Source: Saprolegnia diclina VS20
Taxonomy: Eukaryota; Oomycota; Saprolegniomycetes; Saprolegniales; Saprolegniaceae
Assembly (NCBI RefSeq): GCF_000281045.1
Contig: NW_008246073.1
Coordinates: forward strand, 760,213 to 824,212
Length of the DNA: 64,000 bases
Direction of reading: 5' to 3'
Position numbers and translations under genes: made by a program. This document shows, piece after piece, positions 32,240 to 44,831 of this stretch (positions within the stretch are counted from its first letter, which is position 1; each line of letters opens with the position of its first letter). The notes beneath the pieces are model-generated. The model saw nothing but the letters and a program-made list of their open reading frames with translations. It ran no database searches and had not been told where the DNA came from.

Positions 32240-32925
32240 ATCTCGTAGCCCTAGCCCTAATAGCTAGCTCAGGCTTGAAACAAGGTTGAAACAAGGTTAT
32301 GACCACGCTAAAGTCCACGCTAATAGTTATCAGGTTATCAAGCCGTAGCTGGTTCGCCGTTTGCCCGGAATCGGAGGCGATGCCATGACGCGGCCCGCTG
32401 GAAAGAGAGTGACGAGCGAATCACGGTGCCAACTCGGCCTTTCGGCTTCTTCCGACGGCCGCATCGAGAGAGCTCGGCGTTGGCCGCCAGCGCGAGCTCA
32501 TGAGACGGCTTGTGCAATGTAGAAGTTTGGATACGTCGGCTGGATGTTCGACGACGAGAAGGAAGAGCGCATTTGCGGCAGCAACCAAAGTGGCCGACGC
32601 CGGTTTATCTGTTTAAACACATGCGGCCCGACTTTAACCCACGCTGAAGGGTCGGGTGGTGATATCCCGCGTTGCATTGGCCAATCGCAGCGCGTTCTGG
32701 GGTCGCACCCAGCGCGGCTTGAGGAAGGCGACTGGTCGCGGAGGCACGGCAGCTACTACAGCGACGACAACGTACTCTACATGCTCATTCGCTCGTCGTC
32801 GTATTGGACGCAGCGTGCGACCGATCAGGAGGTGCCCACCACACGAAGTTGCGGCGAACGTCGGCGGCTACCGAGGATCGACCGCGCAGCTTTTCAGTGC
32901 TGGAATGCAATCATTGCGGTGCTGT

Positions 32926-32939
32926 GATTGGCTAAAAAT
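32926..32939 (+). promoter_or_regulatory. CCAAT-type promoter element
   Basis: GATTGGCTAAAAAT lies about 90 bp upstream of the NAD synthetase ATG. It shares the ATTGGCTAAAAA core with the element upstream of BRX1 at the same distance. Confidence 0.45.
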
Positions 32940-33025
32940 CCTAGGGTCCACGCGAGGACCAATCATCGCGCAGGAGCCGCCTTTTGGCGAAGGCAGTCAC
33001 TTCTGGTTTTGCTCGCGACGACACG

Positions 33026-35322
33026 ATGAACATGAACGCGCCGCTCCTGACCGTGGCCACATGCAACCTCAACCAGTGGGCGCTGGACTTTGACGGCAAC
33101 CTCGAGCGCATCATGAGCTCGATCCGCATTGCCAAGGCGCGCGGCGCCACGTACCGCCTCGGACCGGAGCTCGAGATCTGCGGCTACGGCTGCGAAGATC
33201 ACTTCCTCGAGGCCGATACGTTCTTCCATTGCTGGGAGAGCATGGCGACGCTGCTTTCGTCGGACGTGACGGACGGCATCTTGTGCGACATTGGCATGCC
33301 CGTCATGCACGGCGGCGTGCGCTACAACTGCCGCGTCTTCTGCCTCGACCGCAAGATCCTCTTCATTCGCCCCAAGCTCTTCCACGCCGACGATGGCAAC
33401 TACCGCGAAACGCGCTGGTAGCGGCGTTCCATGCTTCGTACGCGAGCTCATATTTGTGGATATGTAGGTTCACGACGTGGAAGATCCATGCGGACGCCGC
33501 GCTCAACTTGCAGTCGCACATGCTGCCGCTCTCGATCCAGGAGCTTACGTCGCAGGTCGAAGTGCCCTTTGGCATTGGCGCCATTGCGACGCGCGACTCG
33601 GTACGCGACTTGCCTCCGCCACGACTCTTGTGTTCACGTCCAATAGCTTATCTCGTCCGAGACGTGCGAAGAGCTCTTCACGCCGGACGCGCCACACATT
33701 TCGCTGTCACTTGGCGGCGTCGAGATCATCGGCAACGGGTCGGGCTCGCACCACGAGCTGCGCAAGCTCCACCACCGCATCGACCTGATTCGTGGCGCGA
33801 CGGCCAAAGGTATCGATGACATCGTGCTTGCCGATTTGAAAATGGCTGTGTAGCGGGCGGCATTTACTTGTACGCTAACCAGCAAGGCTGCGACGGCGGC
33901 CGCCTCTACTACGACGGCTGCGCGCTCATTGTCGTCAACGGCCATATCGTGGCGCAGGGCTCGCAGTTCTCGGTCAATGACATCGAAGTCATCACGGCCG
34001 TTGTCGACCTCGACGACGTGCGCTCGTACCGTGGTGCGTGCAGCTCCCGCAGCGAGCAGGCGAGCGCGCCCTCGGAGCGCGCGCTCCCGCACATCAACGT
34101 CAACTTTCGCGTCTGCCCGCCGACGTCGACGACCGCGTTCTTGGCGCCGTCGCCGCGCGTCGACTTCAAGTTTCACGCGCCCGAAGAGGAGATCGCGCTC
34201 GGACCTGCTTGCTGGATGTGGGACTACCTCCGCCGCAGCAAGGCCAAGGGCTTCTTTCTCCCGCTCTCTGGCGGCGCCGACTCGGCGTCGGTTGCGTGCA
34301 TCGTCGGTGTCATGTGCCACCTCGCGACCGCGGCCGGCAATGCCGGGGATATCCAAGTCCAAAAGGACATTCTGTACCTTCTCGGGAAGGACGCGACGGC
34401 GACGTACGAGTCGCTGACGCCGCAAGAGCTCGCAAGCCACATTCTCCACACGACGTACATGGGGACCGAGAACAGTTCGCTGGCGACGGAGACGCGCGCC
34501 AAGACGCTCGCGGCTGAGATTGGCAACTACCACTTGACCGTCAAGATCGACGCGATGGTGTCGGCCGTCGTCTCGACGTTCGCTTTGCTTGTCGGCAAGA
34601 CGCCGCGCTTTGGCGTTCATGGCGGCACGGCGTCCGAGGACCTTGCGCTCCAGAACATCCAAGCCCGGTTGCGCATGGTCATGGCGTATCTTCTCGCGCA
34701 GCTGCTGCCGTGGGTCCGGTCCAAGGCGGGCTTCCTCCTCGTGCTCGGCTCGGCCAACGTTGACGAGGCGCTCCGCGGGTACATGACCAAGTACGACTGC
34801 TCGAGCGCGGATCTCAACCCGATCGGCGCCGTCTCCAAGACGGACCTGAAGCGCCTCTTGGTGTACGCGGCCAAGAAGTACAACTACCCGACGCTGGCGA
34901 CGGTCGTGGCCGCGCCGCCGACCGCTGAGCTTCGCCCGATGGCGTCCGGTGCCGACGAAGAGCATTCGCAGATCGACGAGGAAGACATGGGCATGACGTA
35001 CGAGGAGCTCGGCTGGTTTGGCCGTCTTCGCAAGATCGACCGGTGTGGTCCGCTGTGGATGTTCCGGAAGCTCTCGCATGTCTGGACGCAGTTGACGCCG
35101 ACCGAGGTTGCGGCCAAGGTCAAGCGCTTCTTCTTCTACTATGGCATCAACCGCCACAAGATGACGACATTGACGCCGTCGTACCATGCGGAAAACTACT
35201 CGCCGGACGACAACCGGTTCGACTTGCGCCCGTTCTTGTACAACTCGTCGTGGTCGCGCCAGTTCAAGTCCATTGACACGATGGCGTCGGCGATGGACGC
35301 CCAGAAGGCCAAGACCGACTAA
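33026..35322 (+). CDS. NADSYN1: Glutamine-dependent NAD+ synthetase
   Basis: The enzyme converts deamido-NAD to NAD+ using glutamine, in the final step of NAD biosynthesis. Four exons, with introns at 33418-33467, 33601-33646 and 33810-33853, give 719 codons. The N-terminal nitrilase-type glutaminase carries the Glu-Lys-Cys triad: [22 protein letters not shown], and the nucleophile in [13 protein letters not shown] (near residue 242). The synthetase half has the ATP PP-loop [11 protein letters not shown] near 367, the [18 protein letters not shown] block and [12 protein letters not shown]. The C-terminus contains the usual [13 protein letters not shown]...[15 protein letters not shown]. Length and domain order match eukaryotic homologues, and the gene appears fully intact. 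The ATG at 33032 (Met3) is an alternative start. Confidence 0.96.
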
Positions 35323-35746
35323 GAAACTAGATCACGTGGCCCTCTATAATCCATTTTCGCTTGCACATGGTCCTTGCCTTCTCCTGTGCCGCTCAGTCCA
35401 TATGTCAAGGATGTATGTGATCCAGCAAGAGCAGTCGCATGACGCGCCTCCTGCAGCATCGCTCGTGGCGCTGCTCATGTTCACGCAGACGTCGACGACG
35501 ATTGTTCGTGTCCTGCGATGGTGTTTGTGTCACCGCGAGCCGACGATTGCGTCATCGTGCTCGTGCCACGTCATCCGTCGACGACGGTGATTGGGTGAAA
35601 ATGCCGTTGGATTAGTTAATCGACATGCACTTTCTGCCAACGGTCAAAAAGAAGCGACGACCGGACCTGTCAAGTCGACGCCGCCTCGCACAAACTTGGG
35701 CTTGATCTCCGGATGGGCATTTCCCGTTGCACCGTTGCCGTAGCAC
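35323..35746. other. Intergenic region, 0.4 kb
   Basis: The region lies between NAD synthetase and the membrane-protein gene on the same strand. An ATTGGGTGAAAAT element (CCAAT type) occurs at about 35590. No gene is visible. Confidence 0.5.
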
Positions 35747-36442
35747 ATGACGACGCCACTCTTTTCGGCCGACGACGGCCTCGTCGCGCTCCACGACGTT
35801 ATGAACACGCTGCTCAACCATACGCAGGCGGTCCACGCCTACTGTGTTGATGCAGTGGCCTCGCCCCGTGACGCGGAGCAGTACCAGCTGGGTGCTGTTG
35901 CCGCCTTGGCGCTCACCAGTTTCGCTATCGGAGTCCGTGGCTACAAGCTGCCCCGTGCCATCATCTTTGCTGCGATCAGTAGCATGGCCTATGTGCTGTG
36001 CCCGCCAGCGCTCTTGACGATGCCGCACGCGCATGAGCTCCGCTTTGCCTTCGGCGCCGCCATGGGCTTGCTTTTCGCCTACCTTCAGTCGGTCGGTCTC
36101 TTTTGCCTCTGGTCCACGTACGTGTTTTACGCTGCCAACGCGCTGTTGCCGTCGCATTGGATGTCACCGATGGTGCGCGACGGCGTGACGCTCTACATGG
36201 CAGTCACGGTCGGCGCGGCGCTGGCCAAGTTTGCCCGGGGCCCCGACAACGGCGTGATTTTGATCCTCCAGACCGCGCCCGCTGGCGCTTGGCTCACGCG
36301 GTACGTCGCGACACTCTTCTTCCCGACGATCCCCGCTCTTCGGTGGACCCTCGTGCCACTTATGTACGTGTACGGCTACCTCCAAATGAAGCACTTTGAC
36401 AAGCACGCGGCCGCTGTGGCGAAGAAGCCCCATGCCGACTAG
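35747..36442 (+). CDS. Unrecognised multi-pass membrane protein, 231 aa
   Basis: This single exon starts with ATG (MTTPLFSADDGLVALHD). At least five hydrophobic segments are visible: about residues 45-63 (LGAVAALALTSFAIGV), 68-88 (AIIFAAISSMAYVLCPPALL), 98-125 (FAFGAAMGLLFAYLQSVGLF), 142-160 (GVTLYMAVTVGAALAKF), 170-190 (ILILQTAPAGAWLTRYV) and 198-212 (WTLVPLMYVYGYL). The first 40 residues are soluble, and the C-terminus is short and basic (KHAAAVAKKPHAD). There is no signal peptide. I do not recognise the family. A small endomembrane channel or transporter is possible but unsupported. Confidence 0.8.
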   Translation: MTTPLFSADDGLVALHDVMNTLLNHTQAVHAYCVDAVASPRDAEQYQLGAVAALALTSFAIGVRGYKLPRAIIFAAISSMAYVLCPPALLTMPHAHELRFAFGAAMGLLFAYLQSVGLFCLWSTYVFYAANALLPSHWMSPMVRDGVTLYMAVTVGAALAKFARGPDNGVILILQTAPAGAWLTRYVATLFFPTIPALRWTLVPLMYVYGYLQMKHFDKHAAAVAKKPHAD

Positions 36443-36745
36443 GCTGGTCGTTTAAATGTTTAAATCAAGTTGTTTTACATGCATCTGAAGAGTTGTGGTG
36501 CGTTGTTGCGGTGCTGGTGCACCTCGACGAGCGATTTGAGGCTGCCAGCTCACTAGCAGTATATAGTGTGATTGTATGCCTGATTTGGTGTACAAATTTG
36601 GTATCCGTGGTATCTTGCATTTTGTATGTAGTATCTTTGACAACACTATTTTATATTTAAAGATATCAACCAATCACAACCGCCATGGACTTTTTCTCGA
36701 AATTCGAAGCGGTTCACGCCGCCGCAGCTCACTTCCGCATTTGCC
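36443..36745. other. AT-rich intergenic region
   Basis: This is about 0.3 kb of AT-rich promoter-like sequence upstream of the CacyBP gene, including TTTTATATTTAAAG near 36650 and a CCAAT box (ATCAACCAATCAC, 36664-36676) 70-80 bp before the ATG. Confidence 0.5.
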
Positions 36746-37476
36746 ATGCTCACGAACGACATCATGGACGATATCCAGGAGCTGCAGAGCCTCCTCGCGA
36801 CCGTCAAGTCCCCGCGCCTGGCCGCGGACCTGACCGCGCTCCTCCGCGCCAAGGAGATGGACTTGGCCAAGGTAGGCGATCCTGTGTATGTGCATGCATG
36901 TAGTCTCATGATGTGGCCTAGACGCAAGCACAAGCCCCGGTGGCAACCCCTGCTCCGACGCCGACAGTCTACGCGCCTCCCCGCATCGCCGAGACGGAGG
37001 TGTACACGGAAGTGTCGACCTTTGGCTGGGAAGACGAAGGCTACGGCAAGCCCAAGGTCATGGTGTACATCACGTCGGGTATCGATGGGGTCGGCGAGCT
37101 CCCCGCTTCGCAGGTCACGTGCGACTTTACCAAGCACAGCTTTGACCTGAAGATCAAACAACTCCGCGGCAAGAACTACCGCCTCGTGCGCTACCATCTC
37201 GACAAGGAGATTGACCCGAAGAAGTCCAAGTTTCTCTTCAAGAAGAATCGCGTGACGATCACGCTGTGGAAGGCCGACGAGAAGAACACGTGGTCGAACC
37301 TCACAGCCAAAAACCCGGGAGCTGCCAGCGCGGCCAAGGCCAACCCGTCGGACCCCTCGGCTGGCATCATGGACATGATGAAGAACATGTACGACGAAGG
37401 CGACGAGGAAATGAAGCGCACGATCGCCAAGGCATGGACGGAAAGTCGCAACAAGACGGCGGCCGGCGGCTTGTAA
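36746..37476 (+). CDS. CACYBP: Calcyclin-binding protein / Siah-interacting protein (CS + SGS domains)
   Basis: Two exons around the intron 36872-36921 give 227 codons. The N-terminal helical hairpin (DDIQELQSLLATVKSPRLAADLTALL) matches the CacyBP dimerisation region. The CS domain follows (VYTEVSTFGWEDEGYGKPKV through KNRVTITLWKADEKNTW). The C-terminal SGS segment (PSAGIMDMMKNMYDEGDEEM, then KRTIAKAWTESR) is nearly diagnostic. In animals the protein links S100 proteins, Siah and Skp1 in ubiquitination and may have phosphatase-like activity; its role in oomycetes is inference. The ATG at 36746 was chosen because the upstream ATG at 36685 is in another frame. The stop is 53 bp from the convergent BLTP2-like gene. 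Confidence 0.93.
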
Positions 37477-37488
37477 CCCACGCTTGCG

Positions 37489-37505
37489 ATCATCATCATC
37501 ATCAT
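37489..37505. repeat. Short ATC trinucleotide repeat
   Basis: A run of about five and a half ATC units lies between the convergent CacyBP and BLTP2-like stop codons. Confidence 0.85.
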
Positions 37506-37529
37506 TAACCTAATCCAGCTGCATGTTTT

Positions 37530-40500
37530 CTATGTGGATGGACTGGTCGGCGGTGACGCCATGGAGATGGCTTCTTCCTTCGCAGGCTTTGCCTTTTTCG
37601 GCTTCAAGAAGCTAAAGCGCGGTTTGATCTTCTTTGGAGACCCACTGCTCGCGTCCGTCGGCAGCTCGAGCTGGAAGGTACGGTCTGGCGACGTCGTCGT
37701 ACTCGCCATGGACTGCGAGAGACTCTTCATGGGAAACTCGAGGCCCGCCCAGCGCGAGAGGTCCAGCTTCTCCTTGAGTAGAAGCCCAATGTTGTTGAAG
37801 TTGCGCCCGACTTGCGAGAGGATGTCGAGGATGATGTCGCGGCGAATGCGAAGGAAGAGGTCGTCGAGGGTACATGTCTTGTCCGTGTACACAAGCGCAT
37901 GGATCTTGAGGTCAAAGCCGCGCATGTCTTCGAGGTGCTGCTGGGGCTGCGTCACCGACTTGCCACCTACGAGAATTGTATGCTCATTCTCGCTTGTACC
38001 AAGTAGCATACTCTTGTAGCTCAGCAAGATCTGGATCGTCCCAAGTCGAATGTGCTTGAAGGTCATGTTCTTGGTCGCGCGGTCCGTCATTTCGGCCACC
38101 TCGCGCTCTTGGTCGTCGGCCCACTCGGTCTTGGCGGCTTCGGCCATCGACTTGCGCGGCTTCCGGAAGGGCCGCATGACGGACGGCGGCAAAAATTGAT
38201 GGCGAATCTCGGCTTCAGCGTCGTCGCGACGTGCGCGGTCGCCCCCGAAAAACGCTGCAAGTTGCACAATGAGGTCGTACGTCAAGCACACTTGGAGCGG
38301 CTGCACATTCACTTCAAAGTGCTGAAGCACCGTGATGCCGCCGATGGGCGTCGCCATCTCGGCGTCAATGCGAACGATCGTGTCGGCGTCTAACAAGTGG
38401 TCGGAACTTGTCGTAGCGGCGCGTCCAAGGAGCTCCGGATACGGTGTTTGTGGTAGCAAGTTGGCGGCTGAGAGCCCCGCAATCGTGCACGAGAGGGTGC
38501 CCGACTGGTCTTCAAACTGCGACAAACTCAACACAAGTCCCGTGTGCACGATCTGAAGGAGCGAGACACTGGGGCTGCGTAGCAAAAGCGTTGCACGGGC
38601 GAGATGAAACGATAGCTCGATCGTCGGGCGCACTTGGAGCGACTTGCGGTACGCCTGGTAACTTGCGGCGACGGCCGTCAAGAGTCGGTCCAGCGTGGCT
38701 TGGAGTGCATCTAACGCCCGATTGCCCCCGTCGTCGTTGCGAACAACGTCACTTGAGACGGCCGAGCTGTGGGCCGAGAGCCGCCGACGTCGAGCCCCGT
38801 CGGTCGTCGCTGATGTCGAGCGATCGGCTTCGTGGAAACGATCTTGCGTGGCGAGGCTGTAGCCGAACCGACACGCTTGCTGCCATTTGAGCTGCTGGAT
38901 CTGCCACTGGGTGTCGCGTTGTTGGTGCCAGAGTTGCTGTAGCCATAGGTCATAATCTCAGTACCGACAAGCGTGGGTACCGGCAGTGAGAGTGTCCCAT
39001 ACGCGCTGTCGGGCGTCAAGTGCTGAAGCATGGCCTGCACCAAAACATCGTGTTTCGCCTTGGCCATCTACCACAGGGTGTGTACATCCATACAATGGGC
39101 AATGGAACACCGCGTACCTTTTCTTGTACGGCATGGGTAAAGGCAACCGCGAGGTCGAGCAAAATTTGCTTGCTTTCAAGATCCAACGTCGCGTCGACAC
39201 ATGGAATCGTGACGTGGATCTGATGTAGGGTAGGAAGCGCGTGTGTGACGGTGATGGCACAGTGCTGGGACTCGGTCGCGTGCACGACCTTGCGCAAAAG
39301 CGCTGTCGAGCTGTCGCAGTAGCCGTCGGGCGCTTTGCGCTTGAGCCATTGCCGGTGCATGACATCCACATCCAGCGACGACGTGTAGAGGAGAACACCA
39401 CGCATAAGAATGTCCACGTGCTCCGTGTTTGCGTCCAAGTCGACAGCGTGACTGATCGTCGCCGACGGAATGGCAAAGAGGACACCGCCCTAAACCATCC
39501 ATTATAGCAGCCGATGTTCGGTGCTACATGTAGCACTACCTTGTGCTGTGTATCTTGGGCAAACACTTGCAGATCCACGAGCTGGATACGAAACAGTGTC
39601 CGAGAACGATCCTCGCCTTTGGAGCCCGTCAGTGTCGAGTCCTCCGAGCGCGTATCGCTGGTCGAGCTCACGCGCACACCCCGTTTTTTGCCTATACATC
39701 GGTCAAGAGGTATTGCGTAAATCATTTGGAGTACTCTCAAGCAGCTCCAAGAGCGACGGCTCGTCTTTCTTGGGCACAGCGACCGGTGTCGCTAGAACAC
39801 ACAATCACCACTTCAAAATCGCGTGTAGACGCACCGGCTTGCGACGTTGTTGCTTCGTAAGCGCGCACCGCGTCGATCGAGACGCGGAAGAGCTCGGGCA
39901 CGTGCTCTCGTAAAAACTGTATCCATGCGCTGCCAATCTCAAAGAGGGTTTCGAGTGTATCGAGCGTCACGAGGATCCTCGGCGCGTCCAGCAAAACGCT
40001 GAGAAGACACCCGTGTCCGAGGACCTCGTGCGATGTCGGCGCCGCCTCTTGCATGACCGTCGACACCTCGGCTTCGAACGCCATCGTATCGGGTCGGTGC
40101 TTGAGCAAATGCTCGTCGCCCTTGATGTCAAAGAACTCCATGATGGACTTTTGAGCCCGAGACGACGTCGCCGGTACGAGGACCGCTGCTGAGGGGGCCG
40201 CGTGCAAACGCGCAGCTATTCGAGCCCGACGGGCGTCGGCCAGCGGCGCGATGGACGCGTTGCGCGTCTTCTCCATTTCAACATGCAGCGCACCGAGGTC
40301 AACAAATGACTCGCCGCGCGACCCAGTGGCGAGCGTGCACACTCGCCAATGCACTTCGGCGACGCCAAACACCACATCGTGGAACGCAATGTCAAGAACC
40401 GACACCACGTGGTCGTTGAGCGACTCGGCGAGAGTCTTGACGAGGCCGCGCGTCGCGCCAAGCGACAAGAAAATGTCACGCAGGCTCCAGCGACACCCTT

Positions 40501-43500
40501 CAGGGCTCTGGTCGCTGTAGTAGAGCGCCATATCGAGACCCGCGATTTCGACTGCCTCGACCGTGCATGTCTGGAGATGGCCGAGAATCGCACGCAGAGA
40601 AATCATGGGCACGACATGCGGTCGGCGCGTGAAGCTCGGGTTGCCAAATGCGCGCGCATACTGCATAGCAAAGTGGAGGAGCCACTCGACCGTCGTGCCG
40701 TACAGCAGAACCGACGGCATCTCGTTTCGGTCGTTTGTCGTCACTTGCACCGTCATATGCACATGCAGACCCGACGACGTAAACGCGCTCGGCTGCGGCT
40801 CCAAAACGAACCGTTGCACTTGGCGATGGGCGTCCAAGTAGGTAAACTCACGGGGCGTCACGTAGTGCACGACGCTGTCGCAGCCCCAATCGAGTCGGAT
40901 GTGGCAGTGGATGCGGTGGACATCGACGACGTTACCGAATCCAATGGGCTCGATGCGGCAGCGCAGCTTTGCCACTTGGAGGACCACGTCTTGGTGACTG
41001 TACACGACGTCGATTGCGTGGAGACTGAGCAACACGTGCTCCTGGTTGGCGCCAAACAGTTTGACCGTTGTCTCGTCGAGGCGCACGTGGCATTTACCGT
41101 GCAGAAAGCCGCGAATTGCATCCCAGTACGCCGCGCTCGGCACGACAAGCGATAAGGCGCGCTGCAGATCTTGAAACACCTCGGCAAAGATCGCGTTCAT
41201 TCGTGGGGTGTACGACACCGCGGTTCCGCGCAAGACAACGTCAAGGTCGAAAAAGAGCTTGAGCGGACTTGTCGAAGTCTCGACTTGGAGCTCCAAATGA
41301 GGCCCGATGGAGACAGTGTGCGCTTTCGACATGACTTTCGTGCTCGTGGGTTGCGCGAGAATCACGTTGCCCCGGACTGTCACCTGGTGCACCAAAAGCG
41401 GCGTATGATCTCGAAGCTCGACGACGACGGCGTCGACGCTCATGTCCAGCACCATGGCAATCAAAAAGTCAAACGACGGGCGAAAGCACGTGGTTTCATG
41501 TGGCGGTTCCCGGAGCGCTCGATGGACGGCGTCGGAAGCTTCGTCGAGCTCCTTTAGACGTCGGATCGAGCTCGGGTCGTCGTCGGAGGCGATCGTGATC
41601 GAGCCGACAATACTCTGCACGTGCAAACGCAACCGGGGTCGCGGTACGATAGACGGACGCTGCTTGACGCGCTGGATGTACAGCGTCGCGTTCTTCTCGA
41701 GCCGCACCTTGGTCATTTCTTGGTAGGTCTCCAAGGCGAGCATGTCGGCATTTGTGAGCTTGAGGCTGTGCCACTGCTCTTCGACAATCTGGCGGCGCAC
41801 TTCTTGTTCTGCGAGGTCGTCCATCCAGATCGGGTACATTTGGGCGAGCCACACTTCCATAGGGTGGTCCAAGCCCACGACAGCGACGTCATGGATGTCA
41901 AGCCAAATCACTGGCGGCGTGGGCTCGGCAATCTTGGCAAAGTAGGTATACGCCAGTGCCGACTGCGGACGCCAATAGACTGCGAGCTCTTGCTGAAGCG
42001 CGGTGACAAGACCAGCCGCATGGAGCTGGAACGTGGACACGAGCTCTGAGAGCGGCACAAAAAACCGGTACACAAGCCGGACTTCGAGTCCGTTGAGGCC
42101 GATCAAAAGGCCTTCGCTTCCAATGCGCTCTGTCGTGGGGGCGACAATCTTCTGCCGCTGCCGAAGCATAGCTTCAAACTCGCCAAAGACGTAATCGGGT
42201 CGGCGGTCGAGCGTCCGTCGGACCGAGATGGCCTTGACCGAGAGCAGCAGCTCGTTTTGCCACTGCACTGTGATGTTTGCAAACGACCAGAGATCTGGGA
42301 GGTCGGCGCCGCCAAAGCTGTCCATACGCAGCTCTAGGTCGTAAGGCGTCATCGTCACAGCGATCGTCGCGATCTGGAGCCTATGCAACTTGTCTCCAGA
42401 CGCACTTGTCAAAGAAGCGAGCTTTACAAGCGCCGCTTCGTACGCTGTCAAGTCGTCCATTGGAGTGTTCACACCGAGCTTGAACTTGGAATGACGTGGC
42501 GCAACGAACGTCGTGTACGTGTGGAAGAGCTGAAAGAGCATGTTGTAGGACGCGAGTGTGACGTCTTGCACCAGCACTAGAAGCCGCAGCTGTAGCGCAA
42601 GATCCCAATGCACGACGATGCGGCGCCCATAGAGATCAACGACCGACATGTCTCGGACCGGCGTCTCTTCGATTGCAAAGTCGGCGACACTCAAGTACGG
42701 CGTGACGGCCGGGGGCGTCAGTGCCTTGATGTGTCGAAAGTGAAGCCGGTAGCGTGCGCTGTTGGCTTCGGTTTCAATGCTCATGTGGTCAATGCTCACG
42801 TGCTCCATCGTCGTGTGGCCTGCGCATGTTGTCGGAAAGATGGCGACAATGCGTTTGATGGCTCCGCGAAAGTTGACGTGTACGTACAGCCGCGTGTCGT
42901 CGCTACAGACTTCGCCAAGCGGCCGCATGTCGGGCACGAGTGACGGACTCATGGGTTTTGGGCGGGCAAAAACTTTTCGCAGCGGCGCCTGGGCAACAAA
43001 GAGGCCAAGATGGAAGGCACCACCGACAGCTTGCAATGCGGCGGGTGAGTAGGTGACTTGAATCCACTCGGCCTCCATCTCGACGTCAGCGGGCTTGGTC
43101 TGGCCGTGCAAAATAGAGTCCAGTGGCCCGAGAAAGAGCCGTGTGCTGTCAACCGACAGGATGTGCTTTTCGTTCGTCGTCCAGATGCTGAGACGGCAAA
43201 GACGGAGCTCCACCAGCGACCGTACACCGACCATTGTCGTGGGAAACACAGACACATGCAAGTCGTCGAGACGTACATCCAGAGGCGGCGCTCCGTAGGA
43301 CGGGTCACTGAGTGCTAGTGCTGTTCGCGGAACGGTCTGTAGCTTTGTTTGCACGAGCTTGACTTGGACATCGAGTGTCCACGGACTGTAGATGGGCAAA
43401 GACGCCTGCAGTGATGTAGGCGGCGCGAGTGAGGCGGCGAGGGCGACCCACGGCTCGAGTTGGTCAGTTAGCGTCGTATGCAGGTGCTTGACTTCACCCG

Positions 43501-44831
43501 AGAGCTTCAAGTCGATGGTTCCGCCTGCGCGCGGGTGGATATCAAGCCAAATGGCTGCCGGCGCAATAGAAGCGAGTGGCAATGCGTTCAGCGTTGCACT
43601 CACAGGTCCGACTTCAATCGCCCACGTCCGTCCCATGAACGACTCACTCGTCGTCTGGCGATGGTGGTTGCTGGCTGCGACCAGTCGTGCCACGGTCACA
43701 TCGAGCACATTGTCTACCTTGTGGCGCACCTCGAGATGTACAGACGACCACGCAAGCGTTGTGACCTTGGGAAGAAGCGCCAGCCAATCGTATTTCAAGA
43801 GTCGGTGCCAGTCATCTTCGGAAATGCCTGGAGACGCCGACGCTGCCACACGAGTGGGGGGCTTGGAGAACGCAGCGAGTAGCGCAGTGTCTGTGATGGA
43901 CACCTGCAGATCGCGGCCCGAAATTGCCACCTCGTGAGGTAGCGGCACCCGAAGGTCATGACGATCACGCGAGAGTGGCACTGCGATTTTGAGCTGCACC
44001 TCTTGCATCTGCATGCGAGCGCCGCGAACAACGACCTCCATGGGTTGATCGCGCGCAACGGTGGCGCAGAAAAGAAGGTCGTGGCTCGTCACGTTCAACC
44101 GAAGCTGGACGTCCAAACTCGCGCGCTACGACTTGACTTGTGAAGCGTCACCGGCATCGGCGCAATCGCCGTACCTGTATCTGGATAATGTCTTGGCCAT
44201 TTTCCTGCAGCGAGAGCGAAATGTTGGCTATCGAAATGCCGAGAAGATGCACGAAGCGAGCGACGACGCCAAAGCGCTGCACGAGCGGCAGCACCACGGC
44301 CCAGAGCGCATGGGTCGGGTCATGGAGGCTAGCGATCCAAGCCAGCGACGCATCCGGTGGAAGAACATGGGCAAGGACCTGCCGAGGAGCCTTTTCGCTC
44401 GTGCGGTTGATCTGGACCGAGACCGCCGAGACGACGAGGCGCACGAGCATGGCTTGGCTCGGCGCCTTGGCAAAGGCCCATAGGAGGCTCCACAGCCGGA
44501 TGCGCACGGGGTGCACCTGGACGTTCAGCATGGTCTCCTCGTCGAGCTTGAGGCTGGTCCATAGACCTAGGTCAGGGTTGCATGAGTCGGCGAGGCTGCA
44601 GTCGCCTACGCGACGATCGCCGGAGCGCGAGGTTGATCCCGGCTTCGAGACCCTACGAGGAAGCGTCCATGAGACGACCCTCTTCCTCGGCCTCGTCCTC
44701 CATGCAGATGCTACCCATCGGAGCGCGATGGCCGCGCCGACGGCCAGCGTCGTCCAGTACAGCAGCCCGCCCATGCTCGTCTTGCTGCTCGACGTTGATC
44801 GGTTTCTCGAGATCTTTGCGCCGGTTGTCAT
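37530..44831 (-). CDS. Bridge-like lipid-transfer protein, BLTP2/Hobbit/SABRE/FMP27 type
   Basis: Seven exons (44831-44175, 44125-39835, 39791-39735, 39691-39540, 39489-39118, 39067-38981, 38936-37530) sum to exactly 2,341 codons. An N-terminal transmembrane anchor (GGLLYWTTLAVGAAIALRWV) is followed by about 2,200 residues of alternating beta-strand-like amphipathic sequence. Near residue 1220, YWDAIRGFLHGKCHV matches the W-D-x-x-R...HG core of the FMP27/SABRE GFWDK region. Near 2180-2250, ILLSYKSMLLG, then MRGFDLKIHALVYTDKTCTL and DDLFLRIRRDIILDIL, matches the family C-terminus. The length fits BLTP2 (about 2,200-2,300 aa) rather than the longer BLTP1/Csf1. Such proteins form a hydrophobic groove carrying lipids between ER and plasma-membrane contacts. 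The family call is by eye; BLTP1-type remains possible. Confidence 0.85.

Larger units (their letters stand above)
31969..33025. other. Intergenic region, 1.06 kb, with one orphan coding-like fragment
   Basis: The region lies between the receptor kinase and the NAD synthetase, both on the plus strand. It contains a short coding-like minus-strand fragment (32101-32239) and CCAAT elements near 32680 and 32926. Other open frames show no domain. Confidence 0.5.

Noticed and set aside
33634-35187. A 517-codon open frame antisense to NAD synthetase
   Set aside because: It is an antisense shadow, Arg/His/Val-rich, with no recognisable motif.
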